54,889 nt of DNA from Photobacterium profundum (GTDB lineage Bacteria; Pseudomonadota; Gammaproteobacteria; Enterobacterales; Vibrionaceae), in assembly GCF_003026285.1 (NCBI RefSeq), contig NZ_PYOD01000024.1, forward strand, positions 1 to 54,889, given 5' to 3'. The stretch's first letter is position 1, and every line of letters begins with the position of its first letter. Below are positions 26,711 to 36,096 of this stretch, in pieces. The notes beneath the pieces are model-generated. The model did not search any database. It was not told the origin of the DNA and saw only the letters and a list, made by a program, of their open reading frames with translations. The translations under genes and the position numbers were made by a program.

Positions 26711-27104
26711 GCTCACAACAGAAGTTAAAAGGTTCTGCTGTAATAAATTTGAGTCGATTATAGGCTGAGATAATCATCAATTACCAGCAATAAAACGGGA
26801 TTATGAAGGGAAGGGCTCAATCTTTATTTACGGGGCAGCATTATTCGACTCGTACTAGGTAAGCCATAACCGATTAATGTTGATGTTCCAGTTTTCTTTT
26901 AAAGTATGTCATTTCCTAAGATTATCGAACGATATGCAAGGGATCTGAGGAAACGGAAAGATAGCGAATTAAAGGCGGAGGATAAACCCACCTATAAACC
27001 AGCATGATGAATCAACGGAAACAATAATAACGATAAATCGCAGTTAGTCATGATTGTTAATCGTATTGTGATGTGAAATTGCAGTATCAATTAAATACAA
27101 AGGA
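26711..27104. other. Divergent promoter region of the thi operon and melB
   Basis: About 390 bp between the TPP aptamer and the melB ribosome site. Promoters for both directions must lie here. I could not define convincing -35/-10 pairs or a clean CRP palindrome, and see no ORF or RNA besides. Confidence 0.4.
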
Positions 27105-27110
27105 GTGTTT

Positions 27111-28535
27111 ATGAGTATATCGTTGAAAACCAAACTGAGTTACGGGATTGGGGCGTTTGGTAAAGATTTTGCAATTACGCTCGTGTATATGTATTTAATG
27201 TTCTATTACACGGATGTGGCGGGTGTATCGGCTGGTGTAGTCGGCTCAATATTCCTCATTGCGAGAATCTGGGATGCGGTGAATGATCCTATTATGGGAT
27301 GGGTTGTTAATAGTACCCGTTCACGGTGGGGAAAATTTAAGCCATGGATTTTGATTGGTACATTAGCAAATTCGGTCGTACTGTTCATGCTGTTTAGTGC
27401 CCATAATTTTGAAGGAACGGCATTAATTATTTACGTTTGTTTTACCTATATTTTATGGGGAATGACTTACACATTGATGGATATTCCATTCTGGTCTTTA
27501 GTGCCTACTTTAACAATGGATAAGCGAGAACGTGAAGAGTTGGTTCCTTTTCCGCGATTCTTTGCAAGTGCGGCGTGGTTGCTGGCAGCTGCTATTGCCA
27601 TGCCAATTATTGACTACCTTGGGGGGGATAATAAAGGACAAGGGTTCCAGATGTTTACCTTGATACTGATTATATTCTTTTTATTTTCAACCTTTATCAC
27701 GTTAATTAACGTAAAAGAGCGTTATACAACCGCTCTAATATCCAATGACAATGAAAAACCTGTTGAAGAAGAGCGCCTTTCTCTCAAAAAAATGGTATCG
27801 ATGATCTACCAGAACGATCAACTTTCAAGCCTACTATGCATGGCGCTATCTAAGAACCTTGCAGGTAACATAATCACCGCATTTGCTGTTTATTACTTTA
27901 CTTATGTTATTGGCGACCCTGAATTGTTTCCGTACTACATGGCATATGCGGGTATTGCTAACTTGATTACAATTGCTATCTTCCCTAAATTAGCTCGCTA
28001 TTTCTCTCGTCGTACATTGTGGGCTGGTTCTTGTATCTTTCCAATAATGGGTAGCGGTATATTGATTTTAATCAGTGTATTGAATATGCCTAGTATTGCG
28101 ATGGTTACCTTAGCTGGCGTATGTATGACTATTGGTAGTGCGCTCTTTTGGGTTCTTCAAGTCATCATGGTTGCGGATACTGTTGATTACGGTGAATACA
28201 AACTCGGTATTCGTTGTGAAAGCGTGGCTTACTCAGTGCAAACTATGGTTGTAAAAGGCGGCTCGGCTCTTGCAGCATTCTTTATTGGTATCATATTGAG
28301 TATCGTTGGCTACGTGCCCAACGTTGATCAAACACCAGAAACCATCTTTGGAATGCAGTGTATTATGATTGCTCTTCCAGCATTCTTTTATGGGCTAACA
28401 TTGTTCATTTATTTCCGCTACTACAAGTTGAACGGTGAATTTTTAGAGACAGTGCAAGACGAAATTAAAAGTAAATACGAAAGTATTTCACAAGCTGAAG
28501 CTAACAATACATATGAACCTGTTTTAGATAAATAA
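27111..28535 (+). CDS. melB: Melibiose:cation symporter MelB
   Basis: 474 aa from the ATG at 27111 (AAGGAG 5 bases upstream; a GTG at 27105 is inside that site). It closely matches E. coli MelB from memory: KLSYGIGAFGKDFAI, ARIWDAVNDPIMGW with the cation-site Asp residues, WGMTYTLMDIPFWSLVP and VADTVDYGEYKLGIRCESVAYS. Twelve membrane helices of the GPH/MFS family. It couples galactoside uptake to Na+, Li+ or H+. No alpha-galactosidase (melA) or regulator is adjacent, so it stands alone here. Confidence 0.9.
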   Translation: MSISLKTKLSYGIGAFGKDFAITLVYMYLMFYYTDVAGVSAGVVGSIFLIARIWDAVNDPIMGWVVNSTRSRWGKFKPWILIGTLANSVVLFMLFSAHNFEGTALIIYVCFTYILWGMTYTLMDIPFWSLVPTLTMDKREREELVPFPRFFASAAWLLAAAIAMPIIDYLGGDNKGQGFQMFTLILIIFFLFSTFITLINVKERYTTALISNDNEKPVEEERLSLKKMVSMIYQNDQLSSLLCMALSKNLAGNIITAFAVYYFTYVIGDPELFPYYMAYAGIANLITIAIFPKLARYFSRRTLWAGSCIFPIMGSGILILISVLNMPSIAMVTLAGVCMTIGSALFWVLQVIMVADTVDYGEYKLGIRCESVAYSVQTMVVKGGSALAAFFIGIILSIVGYVPNVDQTPETIFGMQCIMIALPAFFYGLTLFIYFRYYKLNGEFLETVQDEIKSKYESISQAEANNTYEPVLDK

Positions 28536-28575
28536 TATTTCGATAGTCCCTGTTGTGAAAAGCCTTGCGGTGAAT

Positions 28576-28604
28576 GCCAGCCAGTTAATTTGGCTGGCTT
28601 TTTT
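28576..28604 (+). terminator. Terminator after melB
   Basis: GCCAGCCA / TGGCTGGC stem with a 7-base loop and six T. Confidence 0.9.
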
Positions 28605-28837
28605 AGCTACCTGACTCGATATTTAAACATTTAAAAGGGGGATAATGGTGCTGCAGTGTCAGGATAAAATCCTTTCTTTAACGCTGGTGGAAAATTGTCA
28701 TACTTAATGTTGAGTTGAAGAATGACAATGGAAAGTGTTTTAGATAGTGTTGTTAATAGAGAGTATAAGGAAATACAAAGTACAGTTACGGAATGGTGAC
28801 ACTGTAACGGGCGTACTAAAGGCAAGGAAGGGATATT
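28605..28837. other. Intergenic region before the LysE-type gene
   Basis: No supported gene. Two very short frames with plausible ribosome sites (about 20 codons each) are not convincing. It presumably holds the promoter of the exporter gene. Confidence 0.3.
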
Positions 28838-29449
28838 ATGAGCATTGAAAATTGGATTGCGTTTGTATTGGCGTCAATGGTACTCACTATGACCCCAGGT
28901 CCAAGCATTTTGTTAGGTGTAGTACACTCTGTGAATTATGGTGTTAAGAAAACCATGTATACCGCATTGGGTGATATTACGGCCAATTGTATCCAGATGA
29001 TATTAGTGGCAGTGGGGTTGGGGGTTGTTATTGCTAGCTCTGATATGGCTTTTCAAGCGATTAAGTGGTTTGGAGTGATCACCTTAGTGTATATGGGGCT
29101 CAAAATGGTGCTGGCAAAGCCAGCTTCTGTCGAAGTGATGCAGCAAGTTACCTCATCCCGCGGGCGTTTATTTATCAATGGGTTTATTGTGGCGGCTGGC
29201 AACCCAAAAGCCATCGTTTTCTTTACTGCTTTTTTCCCTCAATTTATAGACCCATCGCAACCCTTACTGCAACAAATGCTCATTATGTGCCCCACAATGG
29301 CCTTGCTCGATTTTACCTGGGTGATGATATATGCAATGACAGCTAAACGTTTTCTTGGCTTCATGCAAACACGGCCACGCTTGCTAAATCGCGTAGGTGG
29401 TTCCTCATTACTTGGCGCCTCATGTTTCTTGGCTTTTTCGAATCGCTAA
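28838..29449 (+). CDS. LysE/RhtB-family exporter
   Basis: 203 aa with five or six membrane helices. The N-terminal signature MTPGPSILLGV and the conserved AAGNPKAIVFFTAFFPQF mark the RhtB/LysE amino-acid exporter family. Members export homoserine, threonine, leucine or lysine; the substrate is not readable from sequence. It is monocistronic, with terminators on both sides. Confidence 0.87.
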   Translation: MSIENWIAFVLASMVLTMTPGPSILLGVVHSVNYGVKKTMYTALGDITANCIQMILVAVGLGVVIASSDMAFQAIKWFGVITLVYMGLKMVLAKPASVEVMQQVTSSRGRLFINGFIVAAGNPKAIVFFTAFFPQFIDPSQPLLQQMLIMCPTMALLDFTWVMIYAMTAKRFLGFMQTRPRLLNRVGGSSLLGASCFLAFSNR

Positions 29450-29486
29450 ACAGAATGAGTCGTCAACCAATACGTATACAGATAAT

Positions 29487-29538
29487 AAAAAAGCCCCAAT
29501 AATGCTGGTAATTAACCAGTCGTTATTGAGGCTTTTTA
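29487..29538. terminator. Bidirectional terminator
   Basis: AAAAAGCCCCAATAA (29488-29502) pairs with TTATTGAGGCTTTTT (29523-29537) with one mismatch; an inner CTGGT / ACCAG stem extends it. It lies between convergent genes. Confidence 0.85.
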
Positions 29539-29585
29539 TACTAATGCAAAGAAAAAATATCTCTCTATATCATTAATACAGAAGC

Positions 29586-30155
29586 TTACTTTTTACGGCA
29601 GTACTCAGCAATGATGTACATAGACTGACCGCTTGCTTTACCTGAAACCAATTTAGGATCGTCGCTTAAGCTAATACCACGAACAACAGTACCTTGCTTG
29701 ATTACATTGTTAGAACCTTTAATTGGAAGGTCTTTAATGATAGTTACGTCATCGCCTTTCTTTAATTCAACACCGTTAACATCACGTGGTTTTTCAGCGT
29801 TGTCATCAACAAGACCTTTATCGGCCCATTCTTTAACATCATCTTCCATGTACATCATTTCAACTAGGTCTTGTGCCCAGTCGGTTTTATCTGCAAGACG
29901 AGTTAGGTGGCGGTAAGCTAATACTTGAACCGCAGGTACTTGGCTCCACATGCTGTCGTTTAGGCAACGCCAGTGGTTTGTATCAGCTGTTTCTGGGTTT
30001 TCAATCTGGCTATGGCAAGTTTCACAAAGCAATACACAGTTACCAGCACTTGAATCAGGTGATGCTGCAACAGCATGTACCGTCAAGTTAGAGTCAGATG
30101 CACATAGTTCACATTTAGAGTCACTACGTTGCTTTAAGGCTTGTTCGATTGTCAT
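29586..30155 (-). CDS. PhnA-domain protein (YjdM-like, long form)
   Basis: 189 aa. The N-terminal zinc-ribbon has CELC and CETC pairs (about 15-18 and 44-47); the C-terminal PhnA domain has DVNGVELKKGDDVTIIKDLPIKGSN and the end QSMYIIAEYCRKK. It is longer than E. coli YjdM (about 111 aa) because of a mid-section of helices. The name PhnA is historical: no phosphonate function is established for this family. Monocistronic. Confidence 0.87.
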   Translation of the reverse strand: MTIEQALKQRSDSKCELCASDSNLTVHAVAASPDSSAGNCVLLCETCHSQIENPETADTNHWRCLNDSMWSQVPAVQVLAYRHLTRLADKTDWAQDLVEMMYMEDDVKEWADKGLVDDNAEKPRDVNGVELKKGDDVTIIKDLPIKGSNNVIKQGTVVRGISLSDDPKLVSGKASGQSMYIIAEYCRKK

Positions 30156-30278
30156 GGGACTTTTTCCATAGTTTTATTGTGGCGATATTATGCCAGCATT
30201 TTGAAAGAAAGAAAGGATGCTAATATCAGATGAATTCGTTTTAAAGTATTCCAGTCGGTTTAAGGCAAGTTTACCGAA

Positions 30279-30479
30279 TTAATAAGATGAACGGGCTAAT
30301 TGTCGATCAAATTTTAGGCGATACCGAGCGGAAGAAAAGTAATGTATTACTCGCAAGCTCGTACCCTTCGGGCTATTGCCTTTTCGCACCTTCGGTACGG
30401 GCAATGTGCTTTCTCTATGCTTAGGTGAATCCAGTCTAGGATTCTGCACCCCTATCTTATTTGGCAAATACCAGACGTA
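30279..30479 (-). repeat. Structured block beside tRNA-Ser, possibly a repeated element
   Basis: A 200-bp block with several short inverted repeats (for example ATTGCC / GGCAAT around 30375-30407) and an open minus-strand frame (30467-30279) that does not look like a real protein. I recall Photobacterium genomes carrying repeats next to tRNA genes and hypothetical proteins with this kind of sequence (NPRLDSPKHRESTLPVPKVR). This needs a search for other copies; only one copy is in the window. Confidence 0.4.
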
Positions 30480-30510
30480 AAAAAGCCGCTAATAGTATAG
30501 CGGCTTTTTA
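30480..30510. terminator. Terminator of tRNA-Ser
   Basis: Perfect 12-bp stem AAAAAGCCGCTA / TAGCGGCTTTTT with a 6-base loop, immediately 3' of the tRNA gene on the minus strand. Confidence 0.85.
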
Positions 30511-30515
30511 GAATG

Positions 30516-30606
30516 TGGCGGAGAGATAGGGATTTGAACCCTAGAAGGGCTATAAACCCTTGCCGGTTTTCAAGACCGGTGCTTTCGACCACTCAGCCAT
30601 CTCTCC
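30516..30606 (-). tRNA. tRNA-Ser (anticodon UGA)
   Basis: 91 nt on the minus strand beginning GGAGAGATGGCTGAGTGG and ending with an encoded CCA. The acceptor stem GGAGAGA pairs with TCTCTCC. The anticodon stem CCGGT-CTTGAAA-ACCGG gives TGA. The long variable arm GGGTTTATAGCCC is typical of serine tRNA, and the T arm has GGTTCAAATCC. It reads UCA and related serine codons. Confidence 0.97.
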
Positions 30607-30789
30607 AACGTGGCGAATAATACGGTTCAATGATGTAGCTGTAAATAGCAAAAAGTCTGATTGATGGCTTAATGAGCGTTAAAGTGAAAATATGCAAATA
30701 TATGAGGGGATTGTAAGCTGCTCGAGACGTGTGCCATCGACAATATGCTTGCATTGTCGATGGCATTGTTAGCGATAAGGTAAGTTAAC

Positions 30790-31101
30790 TTAATATCGTT
30801 TATCTAATTGCATTAATTTGTGGATAAATTCTTGTACTTGCACTTCATTGTTATTGTGAAACTCGGTGGTTGTTTGGTTGATTACAGACTCTGGATCTTC
30901 ATTCATCGTATGAAAGTGGTATGTATTGTGAAAGTTTATATCAAGGCTTACGTTATTGTCTGCCAAGTTAACATAGTAACCATCAGGGCTTTCGGTGCAG
31001 GTGATGTCTTCTAACTGACAGCTATTTTCAAAATGTTGACCTTGAGTTTTCACTTTTTCATAAACACTTAATAGGGTACGGACATCAACGCTGTTTTTCA
31101 T
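30790..31101 (-). CDS. Small conserved protein, probably DUF3081
   Basis: 103 aa from the ATG at 31101, which follows GGAGGA closely; an upstream ATG at 31116 precedes that site. Soluble, with alternating strands (SLDINFHNTYHFHT) and a C-terminal helix. The pattern VDVRTLLSVYEKVKTQGQ plus YYVNLADNNVSLDINFHNTYH recalls the gammaproteobacterial DUF3081 family. No function known, no partner genes. Confidence 0.65.
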   Translation of the reverse strand: MKNSVDVRTLLSVYEKVKTQGQHFENSCQLEDITCTESPDGYYVNLADNNVSLDINFHNTYHFHTMNEDPESVINQTTTEFHNNNEVQVQEFIHKLMQLDKRY

Positions 31102-31368
31102 AATTCCTCCGTACATCGGCTTGGTGCCGAAATGGGGTACTGAGTGGGAAGTAAAATCTCTTTTCTTCTATAAATCTAGGCTTTTCAACCGTACATGCAA
31201 GTTAAGTTACTAAAATGTTAATCTTGATCAGTGTTTATTTACAGCAAGGTTTATGAATCTTTACGCGTAGGGTGAATAATGCTGAATAAATATCGCGATT
31301 TCATCGTGACGTTTTGTGAGCTAAATGATAATTTGATGTGATCAACAGTAAAAAATGGAATTTCTTCT

Positions 31369-32550
31369 ATGTTTAAGCAGCTTACACAAGCACAACTTGA
31401 CCCAATTTTGTCGCTTTCTATTGCCTACCGTGCAGATGATCGTGAAGATAAAATGGATTTAGGTATTGGCGTATATAAAAATAGCCAAGGTGAAACGCCA
31501 ATTATGCAAGCTGTTCAGCAGGCGCAACAGCAAGTACTAGCAACACAAACAACTAAATCTTACGTTGGTCTTGCTGGAAGTGAAGTCTTCAATCAATCGA
31601 TGATGGATTTACTGCTTGGTGGTACATCTGCTCATAGCCGTGCAGCTGCAGTACAGACGCCAGGGGCGAGCGGTGCATTGCGTATGTTGGCTGATTTGAT
31701 GCGTCTTGCACAGCCTGATACGACGGTATGGTTAACAAACCCAAGTTATGTTAACCATAAACCCGTAATGGAAGCGGCTGGTTTAACTGTTAAATACTAC
31801 CCGTATTTTGACCATGCGACGAAGCAAGTAAATAGCGATGCAATGTTGGCTGAATTAGCAAAAGCGGGCCCTAAAGATGTTGTATTGCTTCATGGGTGTT
31901 GTCATAACCCAACGGGTGCAGATATTTCATTTACTGATTGGCAAGCTGTTACTGCGTTAGCCAATAATAATGGTTTTTTACCGTTTGTTGATATTGCTTA
32001 TTTAGGTTTTGGTGATGGTTTAGAGCAGGATGGTGCTGGTCTAAAGTACATGGCTGACAACGTTGAAGAAATGATTGTAGCGGCATCATGCTCTAAAAAC
32101 TTTGGTTTATACCGAGAGCGTACTGGTGCAGCTATTGTTATCAGTGATTCTTTGCCAGAAGCACAAAAAGCCAAAGGACGTATCCTACAACTGGCGCGAG
32201 CTTCTTATACTATGCCGCCTGATCACGGTGCTGCATTAGTTGCTACAATTTTGACAGATGATGCGTTAACCGCAACATGGAAGCAAGAGCTTGATCAAAT
32301 GCACAAGCGTTTACTTAGCTTACGTTCTGGTTTAACAAAAGCTGTACGGGCACAAGGTTCAGATGCCTTTAATTTCATTGAGCAGCATAAAGGTATGTTT
32401 TCTGTAACGGGTTTAAGCTCAGAGCAGATCGAGCGTCTTCGTGCTGAATATGGTATTTATGCGGTCGGTGATGGTCGAATCAACATTGCAGGCTTGCAAG
32501 AACAGCAATTAGATTATTTAGCAAATGCACTTATTACGGTAACAAAATAG
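31369..32550 (+). CDS. Class I aminotransferase (aromatic/aspartate type)
   Basis: 393-aa PLP enzyme of the AspC/TyrB subgroup. The PLP Lys is K243 in CSKNFGLYRERTGA. HNPTGAD (179-185) has the PLP-contacting Asn, and VDIAYLGFGDG the Asp and Tyr. The substrate-carboxylate Arg lies in DGRINIAGL. SYVGLAGSEVFN near the start is typical of the group. It transfers amino groups between aspartate or aromatic amino acids and 2-oxoglutarate. TyrB-like or AspC-like specificity cannot be settled by eye. Confidence 0.9.
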   Translation: MFKQLTQAQLDPILSLSIAYRADDREDKMDLGIGVYKNSQGETPIMQAVQQAQQQVLATQTTKSYVGLAGSEVFNQSMMDLLLGGTSAHSRAAAVQTPGASGALRMLADLMRLAQPDTTVWLTNPSYVNHKPVMEAAGLTVKYYPYFDHATKQVNSDAMLAELAKAGPKDVVLLHGCCHNPTGADISFTDWQAVTALANNNGFLPFVDIAYLGFGDGLEQDGAGLKYMADNVEEMIVAASCSKNFGLYRERTGAAIVISDSLPEAQKAKGRILQLARASYTMPPDHGAALVATILTDDALTATWKQELDQMHKRLLSLRSGLTKAVRAQGSDAFNFIEQHKGMFSVTGLSSEQIERLRAEYGIYAVGDGRINIAGLQEQQLDYLANALITVTK

Positions 32551-32585
32551 TCCGTAAATAACGTAAAAGAAGTTATTAAATAAAC

Positions 32586-32630
32586 AAAAATAGGGGCATC
32601 TACGGTTAACTGTAGATGCCCCTATTTTTT
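32586..32630. terminator. Strong bidirectional terminator
   Basis: Perfect 18-bp stem from AAAAATAGGGGCATCTAC and its complement (32612-32629), 8-base loop, between convergent genes. Confidence 0.93.
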
Positions 32631-32652
32631 AGAATGCTTTTTACGTGGTGTG

Positions 32653-33129
32653 TTACTTTACTTTATTAATGATGTTTTTGTAGTGCTTAGCTCTAGTAAA
32701 CAAAAAATCCACATCAGGCGGGAAGTCTTTATTTGATTTAGCGTTTTTCATCATGTCGAACACTTTGAATTCAGTTAAAAAAGCAAACTGATAAGGCTTG
32801 AAGTCGCCCTTAGATTGTTCTGTTGGGTCAAAGTACTTATCACCAATTTTAATGATCGCCTGATCAATGATTTTTTCTTCATTGCAGCGATAGCCCAAAA
32901 CGTAACGTTCACCTTTTTGGTAAATAACGTTCATGTAGCTATTATAAAAACTTTCGTCTTCTTTTGTGGTGCAGCTTTCTAGAAGCGCATCATCCATCGC
33001 TTCAACAGTTATCATTCGGATGTTTTCAGCATTGAAATTCAATTCGGTTAATTGCTCGCGAATTGCTTCTAAAGTTAGTTGGGTCACTTCTAATACCGCG
33101 TTATGAATAAAATCGCACGCATTATACAT
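32653..33129 (-). CDS. Uncharacterised soluble protein
   Basis: 158 aa, no signal peptide or membrane helix. I do not recognise the family. An N-terminal helical part (VTQLTLEAIREQLTELNF) is followed by a central beta-rich part (YMNVIYQKGERYVLGYRCNEEKI) and a helical tail with basic residues. Two cysteines (CTT and RCNEE) are not in a metal-binding pattern. It faces the aminotransferase gene, with a strong terminator between. Confidence 0.55.
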   Translation of the reverse strand: MYNACDFIHNAVLEVTQLTLEAIREQLTELNFNAENIRMITVEAMDDALLESCTTKEDESFYNSYMNVIYQKGERYVLGYRCNEEKIIDQAIIKIGDKYFDPTEQSKGDFKPYQFAFLTEFKVFDMMKNAKSNKDFPPDVDFLFTRAKHYKNIINKVK

Positions 33130-33287
33130 CGATCTTCAAATAATTCATTGAACTTCAAAAAAACATCAGTAATTTCATGGATACTTGGTGAGTGTTTCGT
33201 CCTAAAATGGCTTACTTTGTATATTTAATGCGTTTTGGAAGAAAGTTACCGTGTTTTCAATCCAATATTTACAGGTTAATCGCTTTA

Positions 33288-33306
33288 AATGAGATTCATT
33301 TTCAAT
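33288..33306 (+). promoter_or_regulatory. Fur box upstream of the TonB2 operon
   Basis: AATGAGATTCATTTTCAAT agrees with the Vibrio Fur consensus (AATGATAATNATTATCATT) at about 14-15 of 18 defined positions. Its core AAATGA-GAT-TCATTT is a perfect dyad. It lies about 80-100 bp before the first gene of the operon, so iron repression is expected. Confidence 0.65.
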
Positions 33307-33384
33307 TAGAGTTGTCCATATCTCTCCTAGAGTGCTAGGAGTATTTTTGATCTTCACCATTTCTAAATACTATTGATGAGCAAT

Positions 33385-34197
33385 ATGAAAGCAATAAAAC
33401 CTAGCTTGGTAATTTTGATGCTCTGCATAGCAAACAATGCAACTGCCAATATTGATGCCGCTCGTGCAATCGAAAGTAACACCAATACTGCTTCGACTAA
33501 GAGCCAGACAAAAGTTGATCAAAGCGCAGAAGCTGCATTAACCATGAAAGCTGAGATTGAACAGCTTGAAGAAGAAGTAAAAAACTTAACGGTTTATCGT
33601 GATCATTTGTCCCGTCTCGTGGTTAATCAAAATGAAGAAGTAACCAGCATTAATCAGCAAATTCAAGATATTAAAGAAACACGTCAAGGTGTAGTACCGC
33701 TGATGTATAAAATGCTTGATGGATTAAAGCGAATAATTACAGATGACAAGCCCATTCGTCATGAACAACGCTTGGCTCGCCTTAATAAATTAAACGTTAT
33801 GATGTCGCAAGCTGATATCAGTGATGCTGAAAAATACCGTCGTATTCTTGAAGCCTATCAAATTGAAATGGATTACGGCACGAAATTAGGTGTGTACCAA
33901 GGTCAAATTACAGTAGATGCCGACACGAGCATTGAAGTCGATTTGTTGTATTTAGGACGGATCTCTTTAGTCGCTAGAAGTTTAGATGGTACGCGTTATT
34001 GGGCTTGGAATGATATCGATAATGGTTGGCAATCTGTCGACAGTAGTCAAAGCTCAAATATTGATAAAGCATTCTCTATTGCACATAAACAGGCAGCTCC
34101 AAGCTTGATAACTTTACCGATATCAGCTCAGTTAGCAGCTGATACACAATCCACTACTTCAAATGTCATTGCATTAACAAATGTGGAGCAGCAGTAA
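33385..34197 (+). CDS. Periplasmic coiled-coil protein of the TonB2 cluster (DUF3450-like)
   Basis: About 270 aa. The signal peptide covers 1-22 (LVILMLCIANNATAN). A coiled coil at about 55-105 (KAEIEQLEEEVKNL, then VTSINQQIQDIKETRQG) precedes a globular part with DGTRYWAWNDIDNGWQSVD. The layout fits DUF3450, which Vibrio species carry just upstream of ttpC-exbB2-exbD2-tonB2. Starts at 33373 (TTG) and 33376 (ATG) are possible; I chose 33385 since the signal peptide begins cleanly. ttpC begins 2 bases after its stop. Confidence 0.82.
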   Translation: MKAIKPSLVILMLCIANNATANIDAARAIESNTNTASTKSQTKVDQSAEAALTMKAEIEQLEEEVKNLTVYRDHLSRLVVNQNEEVTSINQQIQDIKETRQGVVPLMYKMLDGLKRIITDDKPIRHEQRLARLNKLNVMMSQADISDAEKYRRILEAYQIEMDYGTKLGVYQGQITVDADTSIEVDLLYLGRISLVARSLDGTRYWAWNDIDNGWQSVDSSQSSNIDKAFSIAHKQAAPSLITLPISAQLAADTQSTTSNVIALTNVEQQ

Positions 34198-34198
34198 T

Positions 34199-35566
34199 AT
34201 GAAATTAAAAACGTTAGTTACGGCTGTTTGTCTACTGACTATGCCATTTGTTGTGTTAGCTGAATCACCGGTTTCAGCTGAATCACTTGTATCAAAAACT
34301 CAGCAAGAACAAAAAGAACAACGTGCTCATAATGTTCAACGTGAAGCGGGGTTTAAACAAACAGAGCAATCTATTCTTACGAAACGTGATTCTTTGTTGG
34401 CTATGCGAGAGAAATTACAACGTGAAACTGAAAAACTCAGTGATACATTCAGTGAAAACGAAGCTGAATTATCGAGCCTCGAAGAGCAGTTACGTTTAGA
34501 AACAGGTAGTTTAGGCGAGTTATTTGGCGTTGTGCGCCAGTCTGCAAAAGATCTTGATACGGAAATACAGACGTCGGTAACCAGTGTGGATAGCGCTAAA
34601 TATGCCTCTGTTGTTAATCAAATTGTAGAGGCAAAAGCATTGCCTTCTATGCTGCAGTTAACAGGGCTGTGGCAAGGAATGGCAGAGCAGATAACCGCAA
34701 GTGGCGAGATTGCCCCTGTTTCTTTACCTTATATTAATGGGGAAGGGTACAAAGCAAATATTGATGCCTTCCGTATTGGTAGTTTTGGCCTAATAGGTGA
34801 ACAAGGCTATGTACACTGGAACAGTGATCGTCATGTCGCGAAGCCGTATTTAAAGCAACCGCAGCAAGGGCCTGTTTTAGCCGATTTATCAACGATCAAT
34901 CAGGCTGGGATACTGCCTTTAATTGTTGATCCGTCACGCGGTATTATGCTGGAACAATTAGCGAATACCCCATCATTAAAAGAACGGTTAGAGAATGGTG
35001 GTGTGGTTGGGCAAGTTATTTTAGGTTTACTCGCGATAGGTGGCATTATTGCTCTCTTTAGAGGCACTAAGCTTTTCATTATCCGTCAGCAAATTAAAGG
35101 GCAATTAAAGCAACCTCAAATGCCTGGTAATAATCCGTTGGGTCGTGTTCTTAGCGTTTTTTATGATAATAAAGAGCGTTATACCGAACAAGGGCGAAGT
35201 GTTGAGGCGTTGGAATTACGCTTACTTGAAACCATTGTAGATGAGCAACAACACCTTGAAAAAGGGTTGTCTATGTTGAAGCTCCTTGCAGCTTTAGCTC
35301 CAATGCTTGGCTTGTTAGGAACGGTAACAGGCATGATTGAAACCTTCCAAGTAATCACACAGTTTGGGAACGGTGATCCTAAGGTTATGGCGGGTGGTAT
35401 CTCTATGGCGCTAATTACAACAGTGTTAGGTTTGGTTGCTGCAATGCCACTGTTGCTTGCGCATAATATATTAAGTACACAAGCAGATACGATTCGAAAT
35501 ATTTTAGAGAAGCAAGGTATTAGCCTTGTTGCTGAACAGGCTGAAAAAGTAGGAACAACAGCATAA
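34199..35566 (+). CDS. ttpC: TtpC-like ExbB homologue of the TonB2 system
   Basis: 455 aa. Signal peptide (to about residue 21), then a long periplasmic coiled-coil domain (about 25-280), then a MotA/TolQ/ExbB proton-channel domain with helices near 280-300 and at the C-terminus. The core LLAALAPMLGLLGTVTGMIETFQ and KVMAGGISMALITTVLGL is intact. In Vibrio, TtpC is required together with ExbB2-ExbD2-TonB2 for energised iron-siderophore uptake. The start at 34199 is chosen over 34181, since the latter would add residues before the signal peptide. It overlaps exbB2 by 1 bp (TAATG). Confidence 0.88.
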   Translation: MKLKTLVTAVCLLTMPFVVLAESPVSAESLVSKTQQEQKEQRAHNVQREAGFKQTEQSILTKRDSLLAMREKLQRETEKLSDTFSENEAELSSLEEQLRLETGSLGELFGVVRQSAKDLDTEIQTSVTSVDSAKYASVVNQIVEAKALPSMLQLTGLWQGMAEQITASGEIAPVSLPYINGEGYKANIDAFRIGSFGLIGEQGYVHWNSDRHVAKPYLKQPQQGPVLADLSTINQAGILPLIVDPSRGIMLEQLANTPSLKERLENGGVVGQVILGLLAIGGIIALFRGTKLFIIRQQIKGQLKQPQMPGNNPLGRVLSVFYDNKERYTEQGRSVEALELRLLETIVDEQQHLEKGLSMLKLLAALAPMLGLLGTVTGMIETFQVITQFGNGDPKVMAGGISMALITTVLGLVAAMPLLLAHNILSTQADTIRNILEKQGISLVAEQAEKVGTTA

Positions 35567-36096
35567 TGGAATTCAGTCTTATACAAGCCTGGTGGTTCTC
35601 ATTATCGCAATTCATGAACCAAGGCGGCCAAATACTATGGTGGTTAGCTGCCATAGTAATGCTTTGCTGGGTATTAGTTGTAGAGCGGGTTATTTATTTA
35701 TTCTTCCAATACCCACACCAGAGAAGAGTTTGGTTAGCAAAATGGCATGATCGTGATGATCAGACTTCATGGTACGCCCATGCAGTTCGTGACGGCTGGT
35801 TAAATGAAGCACGTACAGCATTAAATCAAAACCTAAATCTGATTAAAGTGCTGGTATCCATTTGCCCAATGTTAGGGCTACTTGGCACGGTAACGGGGAT
35901 GATTTCTGTCTTCGACGTGATGGCAACTCAAGGCAGCAGCCAGCCAAGGCTAATGGCTTCAGGTATTTCACTCGCAACGTTACCAACCATGGCGGGTATG
36001 GTGGCTGCGCTTGCGGGTATGTTTGTTCACGCACGCTTGTCTAAAGCGTGTCATCTGCGTGAATTGAAATTAGAAAAACTATTAAGGAGCCAGTGA
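35566..36096 (+). CDS. exbB2: Biopolymer transport protein ExbB2
   Basis: 176 aa. MotA/TolQ/ExbB family with three membrane helices: about 22-44 (LWWLAAIVMLCWVLVVERV), about 95-120 and 130-155. The signature ICPMLGLLGTVTGMISVFDVM and MASGISLATLPTMAGMVAAL form the proton-channel helices. It harvests the proton gradient with ExbD2 for TonB2. Starts within the ttpC stop and overlaps exbD2 by one base (TGATG). Confidence 0.92.
   Translation: MEFSLIQAWWFSLSQFMNQGGQILWWLAAIVMLCWVLVVERVIYLFFQYPHQRRVWLAKWHDRDDQTSWYAHAVRDGWLNEARTALNQNLNLIKVLVSICPMLGLLGTVTGMISVFDVMATQGSSQPRLMASGISLATLPTMAGMVAALAGMFVHARLSKACHLRELKLEKLLRSQ

Noticed and set aside
28631..28825. 64-codon minus-strand frame before the LysE-type gene
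   Set aside because: No ribosome site, no protein-like composition, and it lies across the promoter region.
30279..30467. 62-codon minus-strand frame as a real protein
   Set aside because: Composition is odd and the DNA is full of local inverted repeats; better described as a structured or repeated block.
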